DNA of 45,438 bases from Xenorhabdus khoisanae (lineage in GTDB: Bacteria; Pseudomonadota; Gammaproteobacteria; Enterobacterales; Enterobacteriaceae). Under the pieces are notes generated by a model. It searched no databases and was not told the origin of the DNA. It saw only the letters and a list, made by a program, of their open reading frames with translations. The stretch covers positions 1 through 45,438 of the forward strand of contig NZ_LFCV01000032.1 of assembly GCF_001037465.1 (NCBI RefSeq). The letters are read 5' to 3'. This document shows positions 24,001-34,855 of the stretch, in pieces. Both the position numbers and the translations under genes were made by a program. The stretch's first letter is position 1, and each line of letters begins with the position of its first letter.

Positions 24001-24048
24001 CTCAGTTAGTCAGTTAGTCAGTTAGTCAGTTAGTCAGTTAGTCAGTTA
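24001..24048. repeat. six tandem 8-bp repeats ending in the pqiC stop codon
   Basis: GTCAGTTA is repeated five times exactly (24009-24048), preceded by a one-mismatch copy CTCAGTTA (24001-24008). On the minus strand the pqiC TAA is made by the last repeat (24046-24048). A tract like this should expand or contract easily by replication slippage. Confidence 0.95.
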
Positions 24049-24684
24049 GCGTTGAGAAGCTATCTGCCTGGCAATGGATTTAGTCAACTGGTTGTAACCT
24101 TTTGCTAATGTAAGCACTAATTCAGAATAACCATCTTTTTCCTGTTTCAATTCGAGACTGAACGGTCGTTTAGTTACATTATCCGGGTTAGACAATATCC
24201 AGTATCCCTCAATCAATACCCGCCCATCATATCGCCCATGAAAAGCAGTTATTGTGATATCTAACGCATCTGCATCTTTTTCCAGTTCTTGTCCAGAAAC
24301 CAAACGATGCGGGAATGCCGCGCTCAGTTCAGAAATCAGAATTTGCTTTAACTGCTGCTGTAATGGGCTGGCCCACAAATGATTTGATGCGTTGATATAG
24401 CTGACCTTGCCAGTTTGATACGCAATTCCAGGTGCAGCAAGGTAGTCAGAGAGATTAACATCTTTTATCCATAGTTGCCGTTCATGTTTAGCCCCCAGTT
24501 TGCTCTCCTGTGATGCTAAGTTTCCCGAAGATACTGGTTTTTCCGATGATGTCTCAGCTAAAACCGGCAGTTGATAATACGTTTTTTGTGGCTGACTACC
24601 GCTGCATCCTGAAATAAACAGGCTTCCAACAACAAAAACACTGACAGAGATAAAAAATGCCAATTTTGGAATCAATTTTTTCAT
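24046..24684 (-). CDS. pqiC: PqiC, outer-membrane lipoprotein of the Pqi system
   Basis: 212 residues. A lipoprotein signal peptide (KKLIPKLAFFISVSVFVVGS, then lipobox LFISGC with Cys near 27) is followed by an ABC-type transport auxiliary (DUF330-like) domain. PqiC sits in the outer membrane and completes the PqiA-PqiB-PqiC bridge thought to move lipids across the periplasm. The ATG overlaps the pqiB stop by one base (TAATG), so translation is coupled. The stop codon lies within an 8-bp tandem repeat tract. Confidence 0.93.
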   Translation of the reverse strand: MKKLIPKLAFFISVSVFVVGSLFISGCSGSQPQKTYYQLPVLAETSSEKPVSSGNLASQESKLGAKHERQLWIKDVNLSDYLAAPGIAYQTGKVSYINASNHLWASPLQQQLKQILISELSAAFPHRLVSGQELEKDADALDITITAFHGRYDGRVLIEGYWILSNPDNVTKRPFSLELKQEKDGYSELVLTLAKGYNQLTKSIARQIASQR

Positions 24685-26333
24685 TACTTAGGTGCCTTTT
24701 TAGGTTCAGGATCTTTTATCGCTTCCGCTTCAAATACCAATGCATTGCTCTTATTATTCAGTATTTTCAAGACAGGCTGCAATTCCCGCATTACTTGATC
24801 CAGCCGCTGCATATTGTCAACCAACTTGTTATAAGCCGGAGAACCAGGCTGAATGCCCTGCATACTACGATTTAACTCATTCAGCGTATTTTGGATATCT
24901 TTAGGAAGCCCCTGAGTTTCTTTACTCGCAAGAATGCGGTTTAATTCGTCCATTGTCTTTTGTGCAGTTTTAATAGTTTTCTGGCTTTCTTCGAGTGTTC
25001 GCGTTGCCTGAATAAATACCGGTTCAATTGGCATGTTATTGATCTTATCCAGCGCCGTAATGACTTTTTGTTGAATTTGTGCCAAACCACCGCTTACTGT
25101 AGGCAGAACGTCATAACCAGAAACTTTATGTGGATTTTTCCAGTCTTTTTCATCAGGAAAAAAATTCAGGTCAATAAACAGCGCTCCTGTCAATAAATTG
25201 CCCGATTTCAAGGAGGCTCTCAGACCTCGCTCAATAATTTCTTTCAGTTCTTTGTCCGTATCGAACCCATCTCCCAGCTCTTTCTTGAAGCGCCCCGGCT
25301 CTATGTGAATCAATACAGGAATACGAAAATCACTATCGACACGCTGTTTGATACTCTCGGTATAAAAAGGAACTTTTACTACTGTTCCCACTCGGATACC
25401 ACGAAACTCAACAGGCGCTCCCGACTGTAAACCACGCACTGAGTCAGAGAAAAATAATAAAAAGCCTTTATGTTCTGTATAAAGTGAGTTTTGGATATTT
25501 TTCTCATTGTCATAAAGTTTAAAGACTTCTTTTTCTTTGACAGGATTGCCCAATCCCCAACCCTCCGGCACATCAAAACTGACACCACCGCCAAACAGCG
25601 TTGATAATGAGGCAACGTCAACCCGTATACCTTGTGACGACATATCAAATGCTACGCCGCTGTCTTTCCAAAACCTGACATTGGTTGTCAATAAACCGTC
25701 ATAAGGTGCATTAACAAAAATTTGATAGCGAACTAACCGAGATATTGGATCAAAAGTACCAGCTTCAACTGAGCCTACACGATATCCCCTAAATAACACC
25801 GGATCACCGGGAGAGAGCCGCCCTGCTTTTTCACTTGTCAGTATAATACGAATCCCTTTTGCATCAGGGGAAGCAAGTGGCGGTGAATCAAGCAGTGAGA
25901 ATTTTTTTTCCTCACCGCCTTGTGTACCAGGTTGTAATTCAATAAATACGCCTGACAGCAATGTACTCAGGCCAGAAACACCTTCACGCCCAATCTGAGG
26001 TTTTACAACCCAAAATGCAGTATCTTTGTGTAAAAGCCGCTCCATACCATCATTCAAGCGAGCTTTAATGATCACCTGCCCCAAATTATCGCTTAATGAA
26101 ACTTTTTCGACGACACCAACGTCCACACTGCGGCTTTTAATTTTCGTTTTTCCCGCCTCAATGCCTTCTGCGTTAGATGTAATCAATATCACTTCAGGCC
26201 CTTGATGGCTGAAATGGTAAAACAGTATCCAAGCGCCGATAAGCACAGTGATAATTGGTACTATCCATACAGGTGACCAACTCTTGAGTTTGCTGATTCT
26301 GGCCTGAGCCTGATCTTCTTCTTTATCCGTCAC
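24684..26333 (-). CDS. pqiB: PqiB, MCE-domain envelope-spanning protein
   Basis: 549 residues from GTG 26333, which follows the pqiA stop by one base and has GAGGAG 7 bases upstream. The frame is open to 26363, but those codons overlap pqiA and lack homology (E. coli PqiB 546). One N-terminal transmembrane helix (WSPVWIVPIITVLIGAWILF) precedes three MCE domains (PEVILITSNAEGIEAGKTKI; GIRIILTSEKAGRLSPGDPV; GFLLFFSDSVRGLQSGAPVE) and a long C-terminal helical needle. MCE hexamers of PqiB form a channel from inner to outer membrane. Confidence 0.95.
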   Translation of the reverse strand: MTDKEEDQAQARISKLKSWSPVWIVPIITVLIGAWILFYHFSHQGPEVILITSNAEGIEAGKTKIKSRSVDVGVVEKVSLSDNLGQVIIKARLNDGMERLLHKDTAFWVVKPQIGREGVSGLSTLLSGVFIELQPGTQGGEEKKFSLLDSPPLASPDAKGIRIILTSEKAGRLSPGDPVLFRGYRVGSVEAGTFDPISRLVRYQIFVNAPYDGLLTTNVRFWKDSGVAFDMSSQGIRVDVASLSTLFGGGVSFDVPEGWGLGNPVKEKEVFKLYDNEKNIQNSLYTEHKGFLLFFSDSVRGLQSGAPVEFRGIRVGTVVKVPFYTESIKQRVDSDFRIPVLIHIEPGRFKKELGDGFDTDKELKEIIERGLRASLKSGNLLTGALFIDLNFFPDEKDWKNPHKVSGYDVLPTVSGGLAQIQQKVITALDKINNMPIEPVFIQATRTLEESQKTIKTAQKTMDELNRILASKETQGLPKDIQNTLNELNRSMQGIQPGSPAYNKLVDNMQRLDQVMRELQPVLKILNNKSNALVFEAEAIKDPEPKKAPK

Positions 26334-26334
26334 C

Positions 26335-27603
26335 TTACGACTCCTCATTGTCATGTAAAGCAAATTTACTATTGGCTTTATCCCAAGTTAAACGTGGATC
26401 GAATGTCATTGACGCAAACATCGTCAGGATAACAACCAGAGCAAACAGCACTGCCCCTGTAGCAGGATAGATACTCATTAGCTGCCCCATGCGAACCAGT
26501 GCCGATAATACGGCAATAACGAACACATCAATCATGGACCAACGACCAACAAATTCCACCATTTCATAAATAAAGTGCATTGTTTCAGAATCATGGCTAC
26601 TTTGGCTTTTTGCATCCCAGCATAGCCAACTAATGGCCAGCATTTTCAATAAAGGCACCATGATGCTGGCAATAAAAATGACTAGTGCAACAGGATAAGA
26701 ACCCGAACTCCAAAGTAAAATAATCCCTTCCAGAATGTTGGAGTTGATGTGGCTGCCCAATGCCTGAGTCACCATAATTGGCAGAACATTCGCCGGAATA
26801 TAAAGTATGACTGATGTAATCAGTAACGCCATTGTGTACTGAAGGCTATGGCGACGACGGGCATGCCCTTTTGTGTGACAACGCGGGCATTCGGATTGCT
26901 GAGCAGGTAAAATAGCGGTACAACATTGACACAGTCTGATCCCTTGCACCAGGCCAGGTTTCCCAGCCTGTAAAGGTTGGCAAATTGCAGGAGCTGGTTC
27001 TATTTCATTCCAAAACCAATGCCTGTCAAGGCATTGAAAAGCCCTGACCTGAAACAAGCAAAAAAGGCAATAAGGCAGGAAACTCAAACCAATATTAACT
27101 TCGCCATATGCCATGAGCTTAACAAAGCTCACCAGCACTCCCGCAAGGAAAATTTCTGCCATGCACCATGTTTTCATCTTAAACAGGATACGCGCCAGTT
27201 CTATTTTCAAACGGCGCGCCATCCTGACGTGTTGGCATAAGAGAATAATGGCAACCATGCAGAATGCCGGCACAAGCTGAACAAAGATCAGGAAAAACAC
27301 CGCCATGCTTGAATAGTCTTCACTATACATTACCTTGGGGATCTGAGTCAGTGTGATTTCACTGACAATCCCCGCGACACTCATGCTGACAAAAGGAAAC
27401 AGGCATGCAAGCAAGAGCATCATTAATGCACTTATTGCATAACCTGTTGGCTGATTGCGTGGCTCTTTCCACTTTGCTGTCAGCAAAGTACTACACCGAG
27501 GGCAAACCGCTTTTTTCCCTTGTTCCAAATCAGGCACAGCCACCAGCATGTCACACTGGGGACAAAGAACCAGCTTGTCATACTGATGGTTATTGGAACA
27601 CAA
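26335..27603 (-). CDS. pqiA: PqiA, inner-membrane protein of the Pqi system
   Basis: 422 residues. Two repeats of the PqiA domain, each with a zinc-ribbon-like Cys motif (CPQCDMLVAVP and CPRCSTLL near the N-terminus; CQCCTAILPAQQSECPRCHT in the middle) and about four membrane helices. It is the first gene of pqiA-pqiB-pqiC, and the paraquat-inducible name comes from SoxRS control in E. coli. It starts 49 bases after the uup stop on the same strand, so the operon may also be read from uup. I could not assign a SoxS box. Confidence 0.95.
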   Translation of the reverse strand: MCSNNHQYDKLVLCPQCDMLVAVPDLEQGKKAVCPRCSTLLTAKWKEPRNQPTGYAISALMMLLLACLFPFVSMSVAGIVSEITLTQIPKVMYSEDYSSMAVFFLIFVQLVPAFCMVAIILLCQHVRMARRLKIELARILFKMKTWCMAEIFLAGVLVSFVKLMAYGEVNIGLSFLPYCLFCLFQVRAFQCLDRHWFWNEIEPAPAICQPLQAGKPGLVQGIRLCQCCTAILPAQQSECPRCHTKGHARRRHSLQYTMALLITSVILYIPANVLPIMVTQALGSHINSNILEGIILLWSSGSYPVALVIFIASIMVPLLKMLAISWLCWDAKSQSSHDSETMHFIYEMVEFVGRWSMIDVFVIAVLSALVRMGQLMSIYPATGAVLFALVVILTMFASMTFDPRLTWDKANSKFALHDNEES

Positions 27604-27652
27604 AGTATTTCTCCTTTAGCAAAGCCTACATGGTTTTTTTATGTAGCAGCTA

Positions 27653-29563
27653 TCATCCATTTTTCATCATTTCCAATTCCTGCCAACGATCAAAAGCTTT
27701 TTCCAATTCTTGTTCTTTATTTGCCAATCCATTCAGAACATTTTGTGTAATTTCATGTGATTGGTTGAAGAATTCAGCGTCACTGACCTGAGATTGCAGT
27801 TTCTCTATTTCTTCTTCTAACTTTTCTAATAATGATGGTAGTTGTTCTAACTCACGCCGTAAATGATAGCTTAACTTATTGTTGGTCTTTTTCGGGGTAT
27901 CTTTCGGTTTTACAACCTTAGTTTCAACACTGACCTTTTTCTCTGCGATCTGGCGCAAGGAAATACGCTGCTCTCGTTGTTGTTGAGCATCGTAATAACC
28001 TCCCACATAATTGTTGATTTCACCGTCACCTTCAAAAATCCAGCATTCAGTGACTGAGTTATCAACAAATTGACGATCATGGCTTACCAGAATCACAGTT
28101 CCGGTATAACCATCAACCATTTCTTCGAGTAGTTCCAATGTTTCAACATCAAGGTCATTGGTTGGTTCATCAAGAATAAGTAAGTTGCTTGGTTTCAGGA
28201 ACAGACGCGCCAACAACAGACGGTTGCGTTCACCGCCGGAAAGTGCCCGTACAGGTGTCATGGCTCGTTTGGGATGGAAAAGGAAATCCTGTAAATAGCC
28301 CAGTACATGGCGGGAGCGCCCGTTAACCATCACTTCCTGTTTGCCTTCAGCAAGGTTATCCATAACGGTTTTATCAGGGTCTAACGCTGCACGATGCTGA
28401 TCAAAATAAGCGACTTCAAGTTTTGTACCGCAATGCATGCGCCCACTGTCTGCTGACAAATTGCCTAACATCAGTTTCAATAGCGTGGTTTTACCACAGC
28501 CGTTTGGCCCCACTAACGCAATCTTGTCGCCACGTTGAACCTGAGCCGAGAAATTTTTAACTAATGTTTTATCACCAATCTGGTAATTTACATTTTCCAT
28601 TTCAAACACGATCTTACCGGAACGTGTTGCTTCCCCGACCTGCATTTTCGCGGCGCCCATAACATTGCGGCGTTCAGAATGCTCTACACGCAACGCTTTC
28701 AATGCTCTTACACGGCCTTCATTACGGGTACGTCGGGCTTTAATACCCTGGCGGATCCAAACTTCTTCCTGCGCCAGTTTTTTGTCAAATTCGGCATTTT
28801 GCAATTCTTCAACCCGCAATGCCTCTTCTTTGCCTTCAAGATACTTATCGTAATTTCCTGGCCATGATGTCAATTTTCCACGATCCAGATCGATAATACG
28901 TGTCGCCATATTGCGAATGAATGACCGATCATGGGAAATGAAAACAAGACTTCCGTTGAAATCTTTCAGAAAATTCTCCAACCATTCGATCGTGTCAATA
29001 TCAAGGTGGTTGGTCGGTTCATCCAGAAATAACACTCTTGGCGCACAAACCAACGCCCTGCCCAATGCCGCCTTGCGCAACCAACCACCGGACAGTGAAG
29101 ATAATTTCGCGTCTGCGGGTAAGGACAATTGTTTCAATACATCGCTAATCCGGCTATCCAGTGACCAAAGACCTTGAATATCCAGCACTTCCTGTAATTC
29201 TGCAAGGCGATTGAGGTTCTTTTCGCTCGGATCGGTTTCCACCAAGCGCGAAGTATGGTGGAACGCTTTAATACATTCGGCCTGCTCTTTTACCCCTTCG
29301 GAAACAAAATCAAATACCGTGCCTTCTACATCGCGGGGAGGATCTTGCTGTAAGCGGGCGACAATCAAATCCTGCTCATAAATAACCAACCCGTCATCCA
29401 AAGGTTGCTCTTTTGCCAGCACGCGTAACAGTGTCGATTTTCCCGCGCCATTACGCCCGACCAGACACACTCTTTCATTTTCTTCTATATGCAGTTCAGC
29501 ATTATCCAACAACGGTGCATCACTAAAAGACAACCAGGCACCAGATAAACTAATCAATGACAT
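27653..29563 (-). CDS. uup: Uup, ABC-F family ATPase
   Basis: 636 residues from ATG 29563 (MSLISLSGAWLSFSDAPLLD), which has GAGGA upstream and E. coli homology from its first residue. Two ABC ATPase domains carry Walker A GRNGAGKST and GPNGCGKTT, signatures LSGGWLRKAALGRAL and LSGGERNRLLLARL, and Walker B LFLDEPTNHLD and LILDEPTNDLD. A C-terminal coiled-coil (ELEQLPSLLEKLEEEIEKLQ) is present. ABC-F proteins lack membrane segments; Uup associates with ribosomes and affects transposon excision. The start is 4 bases after the rlmL stop, so coupling is likely. Confidence 0.97.
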   Translation of the reverse strand: MSLISLSGAWLSFSDAPLLDNAELHIEENERVCLVGRNGAGKSTLLRVLAKEQPLDDGLVIYEQDLIVARLQQDPPRDVEGTVFDFVSEGVKEQAECIKAFHHTSRLVETDPSEKNLNRLAELQEVLDIQGLWSLDSRISDVLKQLSLPADAKLSSLSGGWLRKAALGRALVCAPRVLFLDEPTNHLDIDTIEWLENFLKDFNGSLVFISHDRSFIRNMATRIIDLDRGKLTSWPGNYDKYLEGKEEALRVEELQNAEFDKKLAQEEVWIRQGIKARRTRNEGRVRALKALRVEHSERRNVMGAAKMQVGEATRSGKIVFEMENVNYQIGDKTLVKNFSAQVQRGDKIALVGPNGCGKTTLLKLMLGNLSADSGRMHCGTKLEVAYFDQHRAALDPDKTVMDNLAEGKQEVMVNGRSRHVLGYLQDFLFHPKRAMTPVRALSGGERNRLLLARLFLKPSNLLILDEPTNDLDVETLELLEEMVDGYTGTVILVSHDRQFVDNSVTECWIFEGDGEINNYVGGYYDAQQQREQRISLRQIAEKKVSVETKVVKPKDTPKKTNNKLSYHLRRELEQLPSLLEKLEEEIEKLQSQVSDAEFFNQSHEITQNVLNGLANKEQELEKAFDRWQELEMMKNG

Positions 29564-29567
29564 AATA

Positions 29568-31685
29568 TTATTTTTCCTCGCCAGCGTGACGTAGCAACCA
29601 GCAATTATGAATCTGACGGTTACGGGCAAAATCCTGAGATAACGTTTTTTCTGTTATTTCTTCTGCAACCAACCCTAATTTTTCCAATTCAGCAAAATCC
29701 ATTTTGAAGCCCCGCTTATTATTGGAAAACATCAAAGTCCCACCACGACGTAACAGGCGTTTTAATTGCTGCATTAATGTAATGTGATCACGCTGAACAT
29801 CAAAAGTATCTTCCATTCGTTTGGAGTTGGAGAATGTTGGAGGGTCAATAAAGATCAAATCGAATTGTTCACGCGTTTGTGCCAACCATCCCAAACAATC
29901 AGCCTGAATTAAACGATGCTGACGTCCGGCTAAGCCATTTGCCTGTAAATTTTTCTCTGCCCATTCAAGATAAGTACGGGACATATCTACGGTGGTTGTC
30001 GAACGAGCTCCGCCCAATCCTGCGTGAACCGTCGCCGAACCGGTATAAGCAAATAAATTGAGGAAATCTTTATCTTGGCTCATTTCCCCTAATTTTCGGC
30101 GGGCAATGCGGTGATCAAGGAATAAGCCCGTATCCAGATAATCAGTCAAGTTAACCCAGAATTTCGCCCCATATTCATTAACCAAAAAGAACTCTTTCTT
30201 TTCGGCCATCTTTTCATATTGGCTACTGCCTTTCTGACGTTGACGAGTTTTCAGGATCAGTTGGCTGGATGACAAACCAAGTACATTCATTGTTGCACTG
30301 ATAACATCAAATAAACGTTGGCGTGCTTTATTCGCATCCACAGATTTCGGGGGCGCATACTCCTGAACAATGACTTTATCCGCATAGCGATCAACTGCAA
30401 CATTGTATTCCGGTAAATCTGCATCATATAACCGATAGCAATCAATACCTTGCTGTTTGGCCCATTTACTGAGTTTTTTCTCATTTTTACGCAAACGGTT
30501 TGCGTAATCCTCAGCAATACCAACATCCAAAGACTGTGGTTTATCCGACAATTGATAATTCTTCTGGATACAATCCAGCGGGCCATTTTTCGCCTTGAAC
30601 TCTCGTTCTGCACGTAATTGCAAGCAGCTCAACAGTTCTGGCGAAGCACTGAATAATGATAAGCGCCAGCCGGGGAAGCGGCTTTTCATTACGCGGCCAA
30701 ATACACTATGCAGTGCAATCAACGCAGGCTCACTTTCAAGACGTTCACCATAAGGCGGGTTGCTCAGTACCGTTCCCGTAACCCCTTCCGGCAATGGATT
30801 TTCCAGCTTGCTGGCATCCCCCTGTTGGAACTGGATCAGTTGGGATACTCCTGCCCTGCGCGCATTTGAACGAGCCATATCCATGACGCGGCGATCAATA
30901 TCTGTTCCGAAAAAGCGGGAAGTGGTTTCCTGTAACCCTTTACGGAAACGTACTTGTGCTTCTGTGGTCACTTCACGCCAGATAGTTTCATCGAATTTCA
31001 GCCATGAGGTGAATCCCCAATATTTGCGATGTAAACCTGGTGCACAATCTGCCGCCAGCATAGCGGCTTCTATTAACAATGTGCCTGAACCACACATTGG
31101 ATCAATCATTGGCGTTCCTACATTCCAGCCAGAACGCAAAATAATTGCTGCCGCAAGATTTTCTTTCAGTGGCGCTTGCCCTGCCAGATCACGATAACCA
31201 CGGATATGCAAACTGTCTCCACTGAGGTCAAGTGAAACCGTCGCTTTTTCTTTATTCAAGAAGACATTGACACGGACATCAGGTTGTTGTTTTGCAACAT
31301 CAGGACGCTGCTTTATTTTACGTACAAAACTGTCAACAATGGCATCTTTGACTTTCAATGCGCCATATTGTGTATTTCTGATTTCTTCATTCGTGCCGCT
31401 GAAATGCACAGAAAACGTGCTATCGACCGAGAAAATTTCACTCCAATCAATGGATTGGACACCAAGGTACAGATCTAAGTCACTATAAACCTTGAACTCA
31501 TTGAGCGGCATCATGATACGAGATGCCAGCCTGCTCCACAGCAGGCTTTTATACATCACCCGATCATCACCCTGAAAATGAACCCCGCCTTGGGCAATCT
31601 TGCAGGATTGCGCTCCCAGCATTTCCAGTTCGTTTTTTAACAGTTCTTCCAGTCCACGTGCCGTGCTGGCAAAGAGAGCGTTCAT
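29568..31685 (-). CDS. rlmL: 23S rRNA methyltransferase RlmKL
   Basis: 705 residues from ATG 31685; a GTG at 31700 would add five residues. It is a fusion enzyme. A THUMP domain (about 1-160) and an N-terminal methyltransferase ([15 protein letters not shown] and [10 protein letters not shown]) make m2G2445. The C-terminal methyltransferase ([20 protein letters not shown] and [16 protein letters not shown]) makes m7G2069 of 23S rRNA. The full length matches E. coli (702). It heads the transcription unit rlmL-uup-pqiABC and is divergent from ycbX. Confidence 0.97.
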   Translation of the reverse strand: MNALFASTARGLEELLKNELEMLGAQSCKIAQGGVHFQGDDRVMYKSLLWSRLASRIMMPLNEFKVYSDLDLYLGVQSIDWSEIFSVDSTFSVHFSGTNEEIRNTQYGALKVKDAIVDSFVRKIKQRPDVAKQQPDVRVNVFLNKEKATVSLDLSGDSLHIRGYRDLAGQAPLKENLAAAIILRSGWNVGTPMIDPMCGSGTLLIEAAMLAADCAPGLHRKYWGFTSWLKFDETIWREVTTEAQVRFRKGLQETTSRFFGTDIDRRVMDMARSNARRAGVSQLIQFQQGDASKLENPLPEGVTGTVLSNPPYGERLESEPALIALHSVFGRVMKSRFPGWRLSLFSASPELLSCLQLRAEREFKAKNGPLDCIQKNYQLSDKPQSLDVGIAEDYANRLRKNEKKLSKWAKQQGIDCYRLYDADLPEYNVAVDRYADKVIVQEYAPPKSVDANKARQRLFDVISATMNVLGLSSSQLILKTRQRQKGSSQYEKMAEKKEFFLVNEYGAKFWVNLTDYLDTGLFLDHRIARRKLGEMSQDKDFLNLFAYTGSATVHAGLGGARSTTTVDMSRTYLEWAEKNLQANGLAGRQHRLIQADCLGWLAQTREQFDLIFIDPPTFSNSKRMEDTFDVQRDHITLMQQLKRLLRRGGTLMFSNNKRGFKMDFAELEKLGLVAEEITEKTLSQDFARNRQIHNCWLLRHAGEEK

Positions 31686-31803
31686 TTTATTAATCACCAC
31701 AAAAGTTCAATACAAAAAATTGTGGCACATTATAGCCAATACCGACGACATGTCATAAAGTTGCTTATTCAATTAAAAAATAAAAATGCTCTGGAGATAA
31801 TGG

Positions 31804-32916
31804 ATGATAACTTTGTCGCGCCTCTATACTTATCCCGTCAAGTCTATGCGTGGATTGCAACTTTCACATTCCCTCGTCAATGAAAGTGGCCTTACGTTTG
31901 ATCGCAACTTTATGATAACCACAACAGACGGTACTTTTATTACTGGCCGCCAATATCCACAACTGTTGTTGTTTACGCCAACGATGCTCCATAACGGTCT
32001 CTATCTACAGGCACCAAACGGAGAAAGTGCAACTGTACTTTATACTGATTTTAAAGAAGAGCGTTTACCCACCGAAGTCTGGGGGACTCATTTTACTGCT
32101 TTAGTTGCCCCGGATCTTATCAACACTTGGTTAAGTGGTTTTTTTGATACCCCTGTGCAACTCCGCTGGCTAAGTGAGGAACTCACCCGAAGAGTCAAAA
32201 AATTCCCGGATATTGCTTTATCATTCGCGGATGGTTACCCCTATTTAATGATCAATGAAGCCTCTTTCCATGCTTTACAACAACGCTGTCCCGCAAGTAT
32301 TAAAATAGAGCAGTTTCGTGCCAATATGATTGTCACAGGGGCTGCGCCCTTTGAAGAAGATAGCTGGAAAGTCATCCAAATTGGCGATGTTATTTTCGAC
32401 CTTCCCAAACCGTGCAGCCGTTGTATTTTGACAACTGTCAGCCCTGAAAAAGGTCGTAAAAATCCTAAAGGTGAGCCACTGGCAACATTACAGTCTTTTA
32501 GAACTGCCAAAGAAAATGGAGCTGTCGATTTTGGGCAGAATGCCATTGCCCGTAATAGCGGCATTATTCGCGTTGGCGATCGTGTCACCATTTTGGAAAA
32601 GAAAACCCCGCGTGAATATGGCAGCGGTGAGCAAGCGAATGATTTAAATATACAGAAAATTGCTGAACAATCTATTTCTATTGAATTCAATGGGCAGCGT
32701 TTTATTGGAAACAATCAACAAATAATTCTAGAGCAGCTCGAAAACCAAGGTATTAGAGTTCCTTATTCATGTCGTGCTGGCATTTGTGGTTCTTGTAAGC
32801 TATCCCTGCTTGAAGGGGATGTACAGCCATTAAAATCAACATCCATCAAAGACAATGGAAAAATTCTGGCATGTAGTTGTATTCCCAAAAGTGATTTAGT
32901 GATTGAATTAAACTAA
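31804..32916 (+). CDS. ycbX: YcbX, MOSC-domain protein with 2Fe-2S ferredoxin tail
   Basis: 370 residues. An N-terminal MOSC beta-barrel ([20 protein letters not shown]), the MOSC domain ([20 protein letters not shown], then CSRC with the Cys expected to bind molybdenum cofactor) and a C-terminal plant-type 2Fe-2S ferredoxin domain ([20 protein letters not shown], then a last Cys in ACSC). In E. coli YcbX is a molybdenum-cofactor protein that detoxifies N-hydroxylated base analogues such as 6-hydroxylaminopurine. GGAG lies shortly before the ATG. It is divergent from rlmL. Confidence 0.95.
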   Translation: MITLSRLYTYPVKSMRGLQLSHSLVNESGLTFDRNFMITTTDGTFITGRQYPQLLLFTPTMLHNGLYLQAPNGESATVLYTDFKEERLPTEVWGTHFTALVAPDLINTWLSGFFDTPVQLRWLSEELTRRVKKFPDIALSFADGYPYLMINEASFHALQQRCPASIKIEQFRANMIVTGAAPFEEDSWKVIQIGDVIFDLPKPCSRCILTTVSPEKGRKNPKGEPLATLQSFRTAKENGAVDFGQNAIARNSGIIRVGDRVTILEKKTPREYGSGEQANDLNIQKIAEQSISIEFNGQRFIGNNQQIILEQLENQGIRVPYSCRAGICGSCKLSLLEGDVQPLKSTSIKDNGKILACSCIPKSDLVIELN

Positions 32917-33082
32917 TCATTAATAATATATAGTGATAATAGCTAGATCAGGCAGTATGAATAAAATCATCTGTCTGACTTTTTATCCCTATCTTACTAA
33001 TTTTAATTATATTTTTATTTTAAAACTTCAGATGGGAAAACTTTCCGGAAGCAAAATCATTCAGGTAAATGACATTATAAAT

Positions 33083-33098
33083 ATACCTGTTCAGGTAT
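33083..33098. repeat. ATACCTG inverted repeat
   Basis: ATACCTG-TT-CAGGTAT with a third half-site TCAGGTA at 33061-33067. It lies between the convergent ycbX and zapC ends; its role is unknown. Confidence 0.4.
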
Positions 33099-33134
33099 GA
33101 TTAATTGAGTTATACATTCAACAATTGAATGAAA

Positions 33135-33686
33135 TTAAATCGCCCTGTCATATACCGACACCTGAGTTAATTCGATATAAGGTAGCAAGCGATCGTTCAT
33201 TACCTTAATAGCATCACAAAAACTCATCACACGATCATTCAGTTCCAATTTTTGCTGCGCTAATAAACATAAACTCGCATTGTCACCGACTTCCACCACC
33301 ATAAAAAGTGCTTCAGTATCACTATCCTGCAAACGAAGTTGAACAATTTCACCATGTTCAGGTTTTTCTACTAAAGAAAAAGGGGAAAAATGCCAGCTTC
33401 TGGGCATTTGTGGTTTCATAAAGCGGAATGCCACCACGCCATTCAGGGCTAATTCAGTTCTGAGCGCTGGTGCAATATTAATACGACGCGAATGTTCTTC
33501 GAAAGCATAATAAAACGCAGCATCGTCGACAGAGAAAGACATTTCTTTCATTGTCATTGCATAGTCGGTCAACATTTTGGCAGGGAAATGAGAACGAAAA
33601 ACCATGCCATTAGCAAGATCGAGCATGACACGACTATGTTCATGATCGAAATACCAGCGCCACTGATCATCAGGTCTAATTTTCAT
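33135..33686 (-). CDS. zapC: cell-division protein ZapC
   Basis: 183 residues (E. coli 180). ZapC binds FtsZ directly and promotes protofilament bundling at the division ring. MKIRPDDQWRWYFDHEHSRV at the start, LDLANGMVFRSHFPAKML and the C-terminal RVMSFCDAIKVMNDRLLPYI fit the family. It sits between ycbX and pyrD as in E. coli, transcribed in the same direction as pyrD and 158 bases after it. Confidence 0.94.
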   Translation of the reverse strand: MKIRPDDQWRWYFDHEHSRVMLDLANGMVFRSHFPAKMLTDYAMTMKEMSFSVDDAAFYYAFEEHSRRINIAPALRTELALNGVVAFRFMKPQMPRSWHFSPFSLVEKPEHGEIVQLRLQDSDTEALFMVVEVGDNASLCLLAQQKLELNDRVMSFCDAIKVMNDRLLPYIELTQVSVYDRAI

Positions 33687-33844
33687 TGATTACCCTTTAT
33701 ACTCACAATAGCTTTTTTGGTTAAAAATAAACATCACTACTGAAATAAAAATTCAAAAGAAATAATAAGGATTTAAGCTGCTAGACAAAATATAGACGAG
33801 TTGGGGGAAGAAATAAACCCCCAACCCCGAATTGCGGCAAATAT

Positions 33845-34855
33845 TCAGATATGATTAACTATATCTTTGATGAGTTTTGGCCCTTTATAGATAAAACCAG
33901 AATATATTTGAATCAACGAAGCACCCGCTTCCATTTTTTCTCTGGCAGCAACAAGCGAATCAATTCCACCAACACCAATAATCGGTATTTCACCTTTTAA
34001 TTCTTGAGAAAGGCGTCGAATAATCTCTGTACTACGTAATTGAACAGGACGCCCGCTTAATCCGCCCGCTTGTTGACAGTGGTTCAATCCTTCAATAATC
34101 TTTCTATCCAATGTCGTATTAGTTGCAATAACACCATCAATCTGATAACGCATTAAACTATCAGCGATTTTAATTAATTCCTCTTCTGAAAGATCTGGAG
34201 AAATTTTTACAGCAACAGGCACATATTTTTGGAACTTCTGTTGAAGCTCTCCTTGCTTATTTTTAATCGCAGATAAGAGATCGTCCAGCGCTTCCCCATA
34301 TTGCAAGGTTCTCAGGCCGGGGGTATTGGGAGAAGAAATATTGATAGTGATATAACCTGCATGCGGATAAACCTTATCCATGCAAATTAAATAATCGTCT
34401 TTTCCATTCTCTACTGGTGTATCTTTATTTTTGCCAATATTGATCCCGATAATCCCGTCGTATTTTGCTCGTTTAACATTCTCAACCAGATTATCCACAC
34501 CAAGGTTATTAAACCCCATCCGATTGATGATCCCTTCTGCCTCGACTACACGGAATAATCTTGGTTTATCATTCCCCGCTTGTGGGCGTGGAGTCACTGT
34601 GCCAATTTCAACAAAACCGAAGCCCATTGCACCAAAGGAATCAATGCAATCACCATTTTTATCAAGACCAGCAGCGAGACCTAATGGATTTTTGAACGAC
34701 AGCCCCATACAAGTAACGGGCTTAGTAGCAACTGATTGGCGAATAAGGAATTCGAAAGGAGTACCGGTGACGCGCTTGAGCTGACGGAAAGTAAGCTCAT
34801 GTGCTTGTTCAGGATCAAGCTGGAACAATGCCTTCCGTACCAGAGAATAACACAT
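33845..34855 (-). CDS. pyrD: dihydroorotate dehydrogenase (quinone)
   Basis: 336 residues, as in E. coli. A class 2 membrane-associated flavoenzyme that oxidises dihydroorotate to orotate using FMN and quinone in pyrimidine synthesis. The N-terminal amphipathic helices bind membrane ([19 protein letters not shown]). [15 protein letters not shown] and INRMGFNN contribute to FMN binding. The catalytic base Ser is in [11 protein letters not shown] near residue 175, and [18 protein letters not shown] and IPIIGVGGI complete the barrel. I see no clear PurR site upstream, although pyrD is PurR-regulated in E. coli. Confidence 0.97.
   Translation of the reverse strand: MCYSLVRKALFQLDPEQAHELTFRQLKRVTGTPFEFLIRQSVATKPVTCMGLSFKNPLGLAAGLDKNGDCIDSFGAMGFGFVEIGTVTPRPQAGNDKPRLFRVVEAEGIINRMGFNNLGVDNLVENVKRAKYDGIIGINIGKNKDTPVENGKDDYLICMDKVYPHAGYITINISSPNTPGLRTLQYGEALDDLLSAIKNKQGELQQKFQKYVPVAVKISPDLSEEELIKIADSLMRYQIDGVIATNTTLDRKIIEGLNHCQQAGGLSGRPVQLRSTEIIRRLSQELKGEIPIIGVGGIDSLVAAREKMEAGASLIQIYSGFIYKGPKLIKDIVNHI

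Noticed and set aside
24001-24048. CRISPR-like array
   Set aside because: Units are 8 bp, directly abutting and without spacers; this is a simple tandem repeat.
26334-26363. Upstream ATG start for pqiB at 26363
   Set aside because: It overlaps the end of pqiA and lacks homology; the GTG at 26333 has a good ribosome binding site and gives the family length.
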